DNA of 64,000 nucleotides from Adineta steineri (lineage: Eukaryota > Rotifera > Eurotatoria > Adinetida > Adinetidae): positions 792,042 to 856,041 of the forward strand of contig CAJNOI010000019.1 of the NCBI GenBank assembly GCA_905250115.1, read 5' to 3'. The notes under the pieces were generated by a model. That model did not search any database. It saw only the letters and a program-made list of their open reading frames with translations, and was not told where the DNA came from. A program made the position numbers and the translations under genes. Below, one piece after another: positions 14,955-26,265 of the stretch. The stretch's first letter is position 1, and the number at the start of each line of letters is the position of its first letter.

Positions 14955-17545
14955 TCTTGTTCTTTTTTTTTTTATTATGTTGAATCTGTTAGAATACGAT
15001 TGCTTTATAGAATAAAGAAAAAAACAACACAGCACGTGTGCCTTGTATGATGAGTGAATGACTCTATCTGGAAATAAGATATCGAATCAGATAGAAGATA
15101 GAGGTCACTTCTACATGAACTACTTTTTGGTAAAGATTTTCCAGTTTATGAAATATAAGATATCAATTTTTACATATTTCCATGCTAATATTCAATAAAT
15201 ATAATATTTTTAATGATCCGTATATCAAAGGTGTTAAGTATCTATTAGAGTTGATAATACTTGGTTCGTACTCCATAGTTTTTCATATCTTTACGTTCTA
15301 AAGAATATTCTGTATGTAGTCCGAATAAATAAAAAAACTTTATCGATATAGATCTCTCATTGTTTTACAATAATGAATAAGTTATCAATCTTCATTGACA
15401 CTCAATCAGTCTACTAATCAATTTAGTCTCTGGTCAGAAAAGAAAAAGATATATTATTCTCTCCAACGAATAAGGTCACACATTAAACATCAAATTTTCG
15501 CTCGAGTAAACATCAAATAAAATATATGATAATAAAAAACAAAAGCACTAATATATTCTTTAGTTTAATTCTCGCTTTTCTATTAAAACAGAAAAAAACG
15601 TATTTTCTATCATCAATCATCTATAGTCTTAGTATTCAATATGAATAATTTATAACGCATAATTAAATCAAAATTTCCATTGAAAATTATAGATAAAAAT
15701 ATTGTGTACATATGATATATATATGTATGTCTAGCTTCTGTTATATATATACAACAAAAGAATGATTACATTGATTCCTTTTAACTTTGTCTCAATAGAC
15801 TAATAAGAGACGCACGTATACTCAATTGATGATAATCGAAGTTTGTATTATTTCTTTTATTGAGCTCATCGTTTTTTGTTATGTTTTCATTCTATTCACA
15901 TATTTCCCATTGCATACGTTCATTAGTAGCCCTATCGCGCTTTCTCTTTCTCTCTTTCACAATAGCGACAACTACTAAATAGGTTAGAAGAGCAGTCTGT
16001 CTAGACAGATGTGCACTCGTTCATGTGCACATCGACAAACCATCAACATTGGTAGTCGTTTCTTATGTATATTTAGTTCTTCTCTCTCTCTTTTTCTTTT
16101 TCTTCGATGGTCTTATTTGATAATTCTTCGTCAATTGACCAACAACCAATGCTCGGTCATTCTCTTGCATATGTATATACATATATATAGGCCAGACATC
16201 AGTGTAAATACATACCGACAACGATGCAAGTGAACGAGAACGAGAGAGAGAGAGAGATTTTTTGAGTAATATATAAAAAAAAGAAAGAAAGGAAGAAAAG
16301 AGAGAAAAAACTAAGACAAAGAATAACGCCGACAAGCTGGTCAGTCGTTCGTTATGTAGTTCATGATGAAGTAGGTAAATGTGTTGTTGAAGTAAAGAAC
16401 TCGATTGATGTTATGTATGGTATGTGTGTTTGGAAAATGGGTAATCGATATTATATGTAATACAAATCAAGGAAAAGAAATTTAATTAACCAACATGGAA
16501 GGTATTTTAAAAAAGATTTATTTTTAAATTTATAGTTATTAGAATAATATATATATATATATATATTTAATCGTAACACTGCAATCTATTCATATATTGA
16601 TCAGTATATATATAATACTTAACTTCAGTGTTTTGTAGAATATGAAGAAATAGAATTCACAATAATTTTCCTTTCTCTAGCATGACAACGACTCATATCA
16701 TCATGTTTAGTAGTGATCAACTATCATCTTATCATATGGTTTAGATAAATAATAGGTACAACGGTCATCGATTAACATTTATCATCAATCATTTAATTTG
16801 TACAAAGTTTCGTTTTCTTTTGTTATCATCGTTCTATCATAATGATAAATTTTTATCGTAGAATCTTTGTGTTCATTTAATCTATATGTGAAATCTTTAT
16901 TTCTCATTTTTTTTTCTTCAATTTCATTTACATATTTGTGCGTGGAACTTGTTCTTTCTTCTCAAATTTGACGATGAACAGCGCGAGGTCCACAACAGTG
17001 ATAATACATATATACAAAATCGGCGCTGTTGTTTATGTGTATGTGTGTTCATTATATATTCTAGAAGTTTTTTGTTTCTCTATGATTGTTGTCATTATCT
17101 TAGCTATTTGGGTATAAGAATTGTTTAGCATAAAAACAAATTTTCGTTTCTTTTTTTTATGCTGTTAATCACTCATAACATATGTTTATTTTATCCAAAT
17201 GAAAAAAGAAAAAAAAAGAAATAACACTGATATAGATAACAACAGTAAACGAAGACAATAAAGGACAACAGTATGTTTAAACAAAAGAAAAAGAAAAAGA
17301 GAAAAAAGAAATGAGAGAACAAGACAACCAAGAAATTCCTTTCCTATGTGTATACAGCTCGAAATATCGAAAACAAAATATTATCGAGCATCGTCTGAGT
17401 GTATTATTGAAATGAGAAAAAGATAAGTTCTTTTTCAATCTGTTGCTGCTTCGTATTGATATATACATAGACATACGCACATAAACATAGAACAAAATGA
17501 AAAAGATGTAAATAGGAATAACAAATGTTCCTTTCTTGAGATCAT
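14955..17545. other. 2.6-kb intergenic region between PHAF1 and hnRNP genes
   Basis: No gene recognised. It contains the 5' flank of the PHAF1 gene and, at its right end, the 3' UTR of the hnRNP gene. Simple-sequence tracts are (GA)n near 16244-16258, a (TA)n run near 16547-16566 and pyrimidine-rich runs around 16080-16105. Open frames at 16009 and 17277 are composed of these simple repeats and have no protein texture. Confidence 0.55.
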
Positions 17546-19122
17546 TTAATTGCGACCACGATAACCACCATCTCCTCGACCACCGCCACGATTATAGCCA
17601 CCTCGACCACCACCACCGCGTCTCATTGGGCCACCACCTTGCGATGATCCATAATTTTGACCGAAACCACCAAAATCAGATGGTGTACCAAAAGCTCCAT
17701 AACCTAAAGAAGCAATAATTTGAACAGAAATATAATAGAAATCTTTTCACTTACTCTCCTCATAACCAGTGCGAGGTGGTCCTCCCATTCCATAGTTTTC
17801 ACCTACTCCTCCACCCATAGGTCCTGGACCACCGAAGCCCATTATACCACCACCACCGTTACCTCCCATACCACCGCCCATATCACCACCATAATTTGAA
17901 GATCGATTGCCATAGTCTCCACCAGGATTATAGCCACCGCCTCTTCCTCCACCACCAGATCTATAACCACCTCCGCCGCCATAGCCACCTCCTCCATTAT
18001 AGCCGCCTCCACCAAAATTTGACTGGCCACCCATTGGTCCCCATCCACCACCTGTTCTTGGTGGACCACGCATACCACCGCCACCACCACCAGCATAATT
18101 TGATGCAGCATGTCGAGCACGATTTGTTTGATCTTTAGGTAGAGCTTTTTCTACATTGACAGCATTTCCTTTAATAACATGATGTTTCTCCAGAACAATT
18201 TTATCTACTGGGTCATAACTACAAAAATTACAAAGATAAATATTATTTTCTTCACAAAAAAAAAATCTTACTCATCGAATTCAACAAATCCAAATCCACG
18301 TAATTTTCCTTCATTTGTTTTCATAATAACAGCATCGATAATGTTTCCATACTAAAATGAAAATGAAAATAAAACATTTTTCTAGAATCTGATTATATAT
18401 ACGAAATGATTTACTTTTGAAAAATATTCATTTAAATCATGTTCATTGATTGATCCTTCTCGAATACCACCAACAAATAATTTTTTCGCACTTAAAGATG
18501 ATTCTGGTTTTCCACTTTCTTCTCTTGGTACTGCTCGTTTTGGTTCAATTTCACGTGTATCAAGAATATGTGGACGACCAGCCATTAACCGATCGACCAT
18601 TGCTGATGATGCATAAGTAACAAAACCAAAACCTAATTCAATAAAATCGAATAAATATTCGAAGTTAATTTATATAAATTTTTACCTCGAGATCGACCGT
18701 CTCTATCACGCATTATAATACAATCCTAAAGTAATCATATAGATTCGATGTTATAAAAATGAGATTTACTAATTTATTTATTCAATACTTACAACAATAT
18801 CTCCATAAGTTGAAAAATAACTTTTAAAAGCTTGATCATCTGTTTTATATGAAAGTCCTCCAATAAAAACTTTTCGAAGAAATTCTGGTTCTAAATCATT
18901 TTTATTATAAGTTTCTTGTTCTTTATCATCTGAAGTAGTTTCTACTGGTTCAATTTTTTCTTGTAATTGTTCAGTTTGATCTGTTCCATTCGATTCAAGT
19001 AAACCATTTGCTGTTGTTGTTGTTGTTGTTGATTCTTCTATTTGTTCATCTTTTATTGTTGCTACTGGATTTGTTTCATCATTAACAACTGGATTCTGTA
19101 TTAGTATTGTTTCTTCCGACAT
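17546..19122 (-). CDS. hnRNP A/B-type (Squid-like) RNA-binding protein, two RRMs plus glycine-rich tail
   Basis: Six exons: 18793..19122, 18686..18725, 18415..18632, 18272..18351, 17755..18218 and 17546..17703; 429 residues. An acidic, Thr/Glu-rich leader of 80 residues precedes RRM1 (about 83-160; RNP2 VFIGGL at 85-90, RNP1 RGFGFVTY at 123-130) and RRM2 (about 174-250; RNP2 LFVGGI at 175-180, RNP1 RGFGFVEF at 214-221). From about residue 265 the chain is Gly/Tyr/Asn/Arg-rich, with GGY, GRGG and NYGG units, ending YRGRN. This is the layout of hnRNP A1/A2/Hrb proteins, which bind nuclear pre-mRNA, regulate splicing and mRNA transport, and phase-separate through the tail. The junction GGC-rich DNA stands out in this AT-rich genome. 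Ortholog naming among hnRNPs is unsafe, so no symbol is given. Confidence 0.93.
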
Positions 19123-19579
19123 TTTATTCTAGTTTTTATATTGATAATCGTTTGATCATCTAAAATTAAATTTTTATTTCCTTTTTTCTTTATTCTATAT
19201 AAAATTTATACAAATAAATCTTCTCATTACAAAATACGAAACATATGAGATATATATATATATTACAAACGCGATTGTGTACACTGTCGATCATATTCGT
19301 AAATGCTATTCTCTCACTCGTTCACGAGATGCATGTGATAAAATCTCTTCCTATTGTTTGCCTCTGTTGACTAAATCTACAAATAGACAAGAAATGAGTA
19401 TAGTGTCGAATCAGTCAGTCAATACTCAGAACTCTCTCATACTTGTATATAAAAATTCTTTTTTTAAATTTTTAAAAAAAAGAAAAAATGATAATTACCT
19501 TGAAATAGATCGATATAAAACATTCTTTAATAGTTATAAATCTAGAAATAAAAATAAAGTGATTATTGATTTTGTTTTA
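19123..19579. other. Intergenic spacer between hnRNP and BARD1-like genes
   Basis: 457 nt, AT-rich, with a short TA run at 19250-19262. It must hold the hnRNP promoter and the 3' end of the BARD1-like transcript. No further feature seen. Confidence 0.55.
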
Positions 19580-22161
19580 TTAATTATCTAATTGTTTAAG
19601 AGTTTCATAATAATCTATACAAGCCAAAAAATCAAGTAATTTTATATGTTTTATACGATTATTATCATGAAGAACATCCGGTATAGTTGTTTCATATATA
19701 ATATATGTCATTGTTAATTGATTATTAGAATTTATATCTGTATCACTATCAATTCGATGTAATTTTGGTTCACGTTTAAGTAAAATTCCATTCGTTATTT
19801 TAATTAATTCAGCTAAATCTTCTTTTTTATATGTATGAAATTGTCCATAGAGATAAAATTCACATTTATCAAAAAGAAGTATTTCCTTTGAAAAAGACAA
19901 AAAAATAAAGATAGAAATAAAACTTTTGTTTATTACTTTTTGTTCATGTTTCATTCGACTTATATGTGCACCATTTGAATTCGGTTCAAGTTGTGAACCA
20001 ATAATTTCATAATCATTTTCATTTATCCATTCTTTTTTATTTATACATTCATCAATCCCTAAACGAAGCAAAAAATGTAAAAATAAGAAAATTTAAAAGC
20101 TAAACTTTACATTTTTCCGAAACAATCCATCTTCCAAGAACAATTCCACGTAGATAATTTATCGTTCGAAAGGCAATTTTATCTTGTTCGCCACAGGCAA
20201 TAACATGCGTAACTAAAATAAATCATCATATTTTTATGTAAAGAAAATTTTTTTCATAAGAAAATATTCAACCATTATTTTCAATATTTTTTGCTGCTGT
20301 TACACATTTACGACCAAATATTGACTGAACAGATTTTATTAATGATTCTTTACGTGCTTTATCAAAACCAGTAAAAAACAGTATAGTAGATGATGATGTT
20401 GTTCGTCCACGTCGTCGTGATGGTGGTGGAGCAATTGGTAAATCATTTTGACTAGGTTTTAAACATTGAATTTTTTCGAATAATGATAAAATTTTAGTAT
20501 TTGTTGATGTAGTTGCAAGATCAATAGCTGTTTTACCATTTTTATTTCTTAAAAATCAAGAATAAATAGAAACAAAATTTATATCAAAAATAAAGATGTA
20601 TACTTTAAATGTGGATCAGCACCATTTTCAAGTAAAAATTTAATAATAGATTCATCCACATTTTCATTTAAAACTGCTTCATGTAAAACAGTCATTCGTT
20701 CATTACCACCTTGAATATTAATATTAGCATTATTTGCAAGTAATAATTCCATTAATGGAATATCACACATTGAACTAGCCTATTAAAAATATAATTCTTT
20801 TTTCGTATACACTAAGATTTATGTTTAAAATTTTACCTCATGTAATGGTGTCCATGAATTATGATCAATTGTATTGACAGAATATTCTTCTTCGATCAAT
20901 TGTTTAACACGAGTTATATCACCTTTTTTAACTGCTTGATGTATTATTGATTCACCTTTATCATTCCGTATATCATTGGAAGATTTATTTGGTAAGATTG
21001 GTTTTTTACGATGAATCTATGATAATATTGAATTTATTCTTAATTTTAATATAGAAATAATTCTTACATCTGTTTCTTCTTCAGTATCTTGTTTTCTTAT
21101 TAATTTAGATGTTTCAAGAATTTTTGAATCATCTGCTGTTTGTTGAACTTTTCGTATTAAACGAATTGATTTCGGTTTTTTTTCTTCATCATTATCATCA
21201 GCTTTTTTCTTTCGATTAGGTGTTATTTTCTTAGTAACAGTTGGACTTATTACTGCTAATGGTTTATCAATATCTTGAATTATTTTTGTTCGTTTAGATG
21301 GTGATTCATTATCAGATGTTTTTATACTAACTGATCGTTTTGATGTATTTGAACCACGTACAGTTTTACGTCGCATAGAATTATCGTCGCTAACAGGTGT
21401 TGTTGATTGATTTTCTTTTTCATTTTCATCGTCATCATCATCATCATCACTCTCATTATGAAGAATATTTAAATGTTTTTTCTTGATTATTATCTTCTTT
21501 TTTATATCATTTATTGGTGCTATTTGATTATTTTCTCGAATAGTTGGACGTAATAAATTTAAACATGTTAATACACCTTCTTTAATAGCTTCTTTTTTTT
21601 GTTCAATATGTTCTTTAGATTCATTTGTTAAATCACCTAAATTTAGAATATACGTGTAAGAGAGAAAATTTAATAATATATACTTACTTAAATCATAGAA
21701 TGTACGAAATGTTCGATTAAGTAATGCTAAAACTTTATTATATTTTATATTTGATTGTATTAATGATAGATAAGGAATTTTTCCATTAGAATATTGTTTT
21801 TCTGCACATGAGCTTAAATGAAAAAAAGAATAGAGAAAAAATTAAGGGAATATTATATTTTTTACAGGCAAACTATTGATTCTTGGCCATTAATTGTGAC
21901 TATTTCACGTGGAAGTGTATTACTAAAATGATGATAGCGAAGAAAATAAATGAGATTATTATTTGGACTAAATTAAATACAAACCATAATGTACATAGAA
22001 GAAGTCTACAACATTGTTCAAGGTAATTATTGAATAGATCGTCCTTTTTTTCTGTAATCGAAACAATAAAAAACAAACAAAAGGATTGTTTTTCAATGAA
22101 TGTTATTGGTTTAGAAGAAACCGTTGATGTCGATCAATGATAAATATGATAATATAAACAT
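19580..22161 (-). CDS. BARD1: BARD1-like protein: half-RING, ankyrin repeats, tandem BRCT
   Basis: Eleven exons: 22122..22161, 21985..22051, 21866..21922, 21688..21812, 21068..21636, 20837..21016, 20604..20779, 20273..20547, 20111..20212, 19937..20058 and 19580..19885; 672 residues (human BARD1 777). The N terminus aligns with the BARD1 RING: CTLC at 33-36 and CLSC at 54-57. A charged Ser/Lys/Asp-rich linker encoded by exon 5 follows. The ankyrin block (about 303-415) includes RNDKGES.IHQAVKKGD and WTPLHE, as in BARD1. BRCT1 starts near LFFTGFDKARKE (about 448) with GRW at its end, and BRCT2 covers the last 110 residues. BARD1 pairs with BRCA1 as a ubiquitin ligase in homologous recombination. 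The first exon is short and its donor (gtttct) is weak, so the start is the least certain part. RING site II ligands appear absent (see findings). Confidence 0.85.
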
Positions 22162-23298
22162 AGAAAAGAATGAAACAATTAAAAAACTATTGAAAATTAT
22201 GGAATAATAATAAATATTAAACTATATATTTATTTATATTTCTAGAAATTATTGGCTTTGGATGACATCTATCAGAATCGCCTTTAATAACATTAAATCC
22301 TTAGAATATGTTAAGAGTTCAAGATTCTCTTTCAAATATCGATGTCAAAAGAGGAATTGGTAGTAAATGTGAATACAAGTTCTAAGAGAAAAATAATCTT
22401 TCTAGATAGTGTGTTCGGATACATTTCTCTGTGGTTTTCTGATGTATGGATCTAGATTACAACCGTTCGTTATAGTTCTTTTTTTCTTTCTATAGATGTT
22501 GTTAGTATATCTCACATACATGTTCTTTCGTTCTTCTGCATTCATTAGAATTATCCCTCTTGGTATAATCCCAGTTCTTGTTGCGGAATATTCCTTCTTG
22601 TACACATATTTCATAATATATATAGACGTGTGTGAAACAGCATATTTTACAATAAAATATCATTCGACACTCACACTTCAGGACGTGAAAGGTTTGTTAC
22701 GATTTTTCTCACTAGATGAATTAATTTTCAGATATGAGAATAGAAAAATAGATACTAAAAGCAACATATCTTTAACCTTCCAGAGGTGTTTGCGGGTTCC
22801 AGGAGACCTGCTGTGGTGCTTTTTATTTTTTCTACTTTAAGATCTATGCAATTCGAAGTAATCTCTTCGTTAATCGTTAGTCTTCTAATGATGTATAAGA
22901 CCCATATGAAATTTCTTGTAAAACTATCAGCAATCAAAACCTAGAGTGTGGGTCCGTTTGAACCCTTGACAACATTCGTGTTATATAAATGATTTTAATT
23001 CGTATTACGTATGCCCTCTATTGTTTCGAAGGTCTATCTAAATGAGAAAAATAATAGAAATTCAATATCGGATGAAAAGAATTTTCCAACAAGATACGGT
23101 CTTATTCCTTATCATTTTCTTTTCATTTTATGACATACTTCAATGTATTATCGCATCACCTATATATATATAGTTCTTTGTTGTATATCATTTTATTAAT
23201 AAATTGAATGTCCAAACAATGTTTTTTTTTATATAAAGTATTATCTCGATGCGTATTAGGTATTTTGGATTGATTTTGTTTGTCATTGTTAGGATCAT
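22162..23298. other. Intergenic region between BARD1-like and F-box/LRR genes
   Basis: 1.1 kb between divergently transcribed genes. Frames at 22402 (minus) and 22496 (plus) overlap each other on opposite strands and show no domain. No repeat recognised apart from a short TA run near 23161. Confidence 0.5.
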
Positions 23299-24875
23299 AT
23301 GCATTATTCAGGAAAATATACTGTTGAAGAAGAAACAGTATTCGTGACTAAGAAGAATTCTCTGACTCTTCTTACATTACCTGTTGAACTTGTTTATCGC
23401 ATTCTTGATCATCTTGATATACCAATAATTTTACTTTCGGCTTATGGCGTTTGCACACGGTTGAATACCATAATTGATACGTATCCACGATATAAGGTAA
23501 ACTCCGTTAATATTTATACCAGCATTAAATCCTTTAAACTTATCAGCCAGTTTTTTTTATATAGGTATGCACTAAATTAACTCTTCGATATAAGAACATA
23601 GTCGATGAGAACTTAAAATATCTAGCTAATTCATTAAAAATGAACACGGTAAGATAATGTTCGTATTTATATATCATATATTCAATATTATTATTGAGCA
23701 CAGAGCCTTAAAGAGTTGGATTTTGCAAATAATAAAATTGGCGACAATGGAGTAAAATATTTAACTGATGCATTACAAACTGATATGGTAGGAGAATTTT
23801 TATTATTATTTGTCATATATTTATTACGATCATTTTAATTAGATACTTGAAGTTTTGAATCTGTACCGCAACAAAATCAGTGATGAAGGAGTAAAATATA
23901 TTGCTGATATATTAAAAACTAATACAGTAGCACAGTTTTTTCTTCTCATTCATCATAAATTCATCATTATCTTGTAACTTAGACACTTACAGAGCTGAAT
24001 CTTACAGACAACAAAATCGGTGATGAAGGAGCACAATATTTAGCTAATGCTTTAAAAGTCAATACGGTATAACAATTTCTATACTTATCAGACAAGTACT
24101 CATTATTTTTATTTAACATAGACATTGAAAACTCTTCGTCTCAATGCAAGCAAAATTGGCGTTCAAGGGGCGCAATGCCTGGCGAATACATTAGAAATTA
24201 ATACAGTATGACAATTGATATTTTCATCGAACAAATAATCATTATTTTCGTTCAAAATAGACATTGAAAGTCCTCTCCCTCAATGAAAACGAAATGGGTG
24301 CTCAAGGAGCACAATATATAGCGAAGGCATTAAAAACTAATACAGTATAATAAAATTTTGTATTTTCATTAATCAAATTTTTATTTTTATACAGACACTT
24401 ATAGAGCTACATCTTGGATGGGCTAAAATAGGTCAGCAAGGAGCACAATATTTCGCTGATACATTGAATATTAACACGGTTAGATAATTTTTTTTCTTCT
24501 ATCTATTATAAATTTATTATTTATATTTAATATAGACACTTATAGAACTGGATCTTGGAGGAAACGACATCACGGATCGAGGAGCACTTTTTTTAGGTAA
24601 TGCATTACAAATCAATACGGTAAGATAATATGTGCTCTTCCTTATCACATATCTAAAACGATTATTCAACACAGACATTGAAAATATTAGCTGTTGACAT
24701 GAATAAACTTAGTGCACGAGCAAAAAGTTATCTTGATCAACTATCAAAAACTATTCCAAGAAAAATTTTTTTCCATGACCATGGCGATCATTCGTTTATT
24801 GATAAATCAACATCGTCTATGTGGAATAAAGACTGGAACTGCACTAAAGATGATTCTACTAAATGTTGGCTTTGA
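23299..24875 (+). CDS. F-box-like/leucine-rich-repeat protein, one exon per LRR
   Basis: Ten exons: 23299..23496, 23565..23648, 23704..23787, 23843..23926, 23983..24066, 24122..24205, 24261..24344, 24395..24478, 24536..24619 and 24675..24875; all introns phase 0 and 50-68 nt; 356 residues. Exon 1 carries an F-box-like helix set (LLTLPVELVYRILDHLD at about 25-41, then YGVCTRLNTIIDTYPRYK). Exons 2-9 are each exactly 84 nt and encode one 28-residue ribonuclease-inhibitor/NLRC3-type repeat of the form LxxLxLxxNxIGDEGAQYLANALKxNT. The last exon caps the array with a Lys/Asp/Trp-rich tail. Such proteins probably bind SKP1 and select targets for ubiquitination through the LRR surface; that role is inferred. 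The second copy is at 49.3-51.7 kb, opposite strand. Confidence 0.88.
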
Positions 24876-26265
24876 CAGTGTACCATTTTACTCGAAAAAT
24901 ATATGAAACAGACTTTCTTTGATTTATTATAATATTGAATTTTATAAAAGAAAAAAGAACTTATTTAAACTATAGAGTGTGTGAGAGTATAGCGGGCTGT
25001 GTCTTTTCATCTACATATACATCATGAAAACGTAAAATAAATAATATTCATACAGAAGATGATAGGCATTTATACGATATGAGGGTATGGGTATGAATTA
25101 ATATTAAGTGAATCAAGAATAATATGATTTTAACAAGCGAATGAGAAATCAAATTTTTTAATGAATTTAGGCATTTTAATATTTTATTGAATTATTTAAT
25201 GTTTTTTAATGTTTAATGGTGTGGATGTCTCTTATCGATCTAGACTCACACCAACACCCTCAAGATAGTCTTAACAACGTGGGCATGAGCCAGTGTCGCT
25301 AGACACAATATTAAGAACAATTCAGTACTAATATTGTTCATAGTCGGCTTGAATCACGTCATAAATATATTTTCTCATTAGTAGCTGCATCAACGCTGTC
25401 GATGGCAAATGAACATTCTGATAGATTACTATCGAATATTAACAGTGATCTGTGAACTCTACAACACATTCTCTTTTCCCATTTATCCTATATTCTAATT
25501 TGTAAACCAATCCTTTTAAAAAGATCTCCTATCACTATCTTCTCGGATAGTATAGTATAGTATAGTAGAAATCGATTTTACGATCAAATTAATTGTGAGT
25601 AAGACAACAATTCCCATGTTTTCCTAGATTTTTTTAATGATATATCACTCATATCTATATTCTCAAATGAATTTAAAATAATATCTAATATGATTGACAA
25701 AACTAAACAAAGCTAAAAGTTTGATATTCGATCAAATTTTTGTAATTATTGTTGATGGCAACGCCGATGACTAATTATATATGAAATACTGGGAAAAAAG
25801 CATTCCATTTTCTACAACATTCTATTGTAGAAACATACGAGATGACTAAGTGTCTAGTTAAAGCAATTCGTTAATTATCAGATTTTTTTTACTTTCTTTT
25901 TTCTTTCATAATATTGAATGAGTATTCTGAAGGTAATTTAATTTTAAAAAGCCATTACATAAACACAAAAAAAAACTGTTTCTTTTTCTTTTCTTCATTT
26001 GATGGTGATGATTTTAATTCCATAAATGGTTAAGGAAACTGAGGTAATATTTTTTCCTGTTGTTATTCTATTCGCTTTGGAAGTAAGATAGTCATGACTT
26101 TAGTTATTTTTTTTTTTGAACAAACCTGACAAACAATCAACAACATTTTTTTTGTAGTGATTAAATATTAAACGAGAGAGTTGGAGAAAATGAAAGAAAC
26201 GAGGAACAGTATTGCTAGTTTCTAAAACATTTGTAAAAGAATTTTAAAACAACAAGTCAAAAAAG
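24876..26265. other. Intergenic region with G-rich foldback repeats
   Basis: 1.4 kb without a gene. It contains a G-rich fragment at about 25083-25098 (GAGGGTATGGGTATG) and a short inverted-arm element at 25217-25268 listed separately. The remainder is AT-rich with poly-T runs near 25990 and 26110. The 3' flank of the F-box/LRR gene and the promoter of the kelch gene lie here. Confidence 0.5.
25217..25268. repeat. Short G-rich foldback repeat (copy 1)
   Basis: Left arm TGGTGTGGATGTC, right arm ending CACACCAACACCCTCAAGAT. Read on the minus strand, the right arm is ATCTTGAGGGTGTTGGTGTG, which is nearly the same as arms at 28568-28590, 42681-42702 and 46334-46367. No target-site duplication can be defined. 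Confidence 0.55.

Noticed and set aside
17536-18138. His-rich and Val-rich frames opposite or shifted within the hnRNP tail
   Set aside because: They are mirrors of the GGY/GGN codons of the glycine-rich tail; the hnRNP frame with two RRMs explains the DNA.
20273-20274. tRNA or other structured RNA genes anywhere in the window
   Set aside because: I looked for B-box-like GGTTCGANNCC with cloverleaf context around GTTCGAA occurrences and found none that fold convincingly.
24712-24906. Overlapping frame in the last exon of the F-box/LRR gene
   Set aside because: Shifted frame; the phase-0 exon chain dictates the other one.
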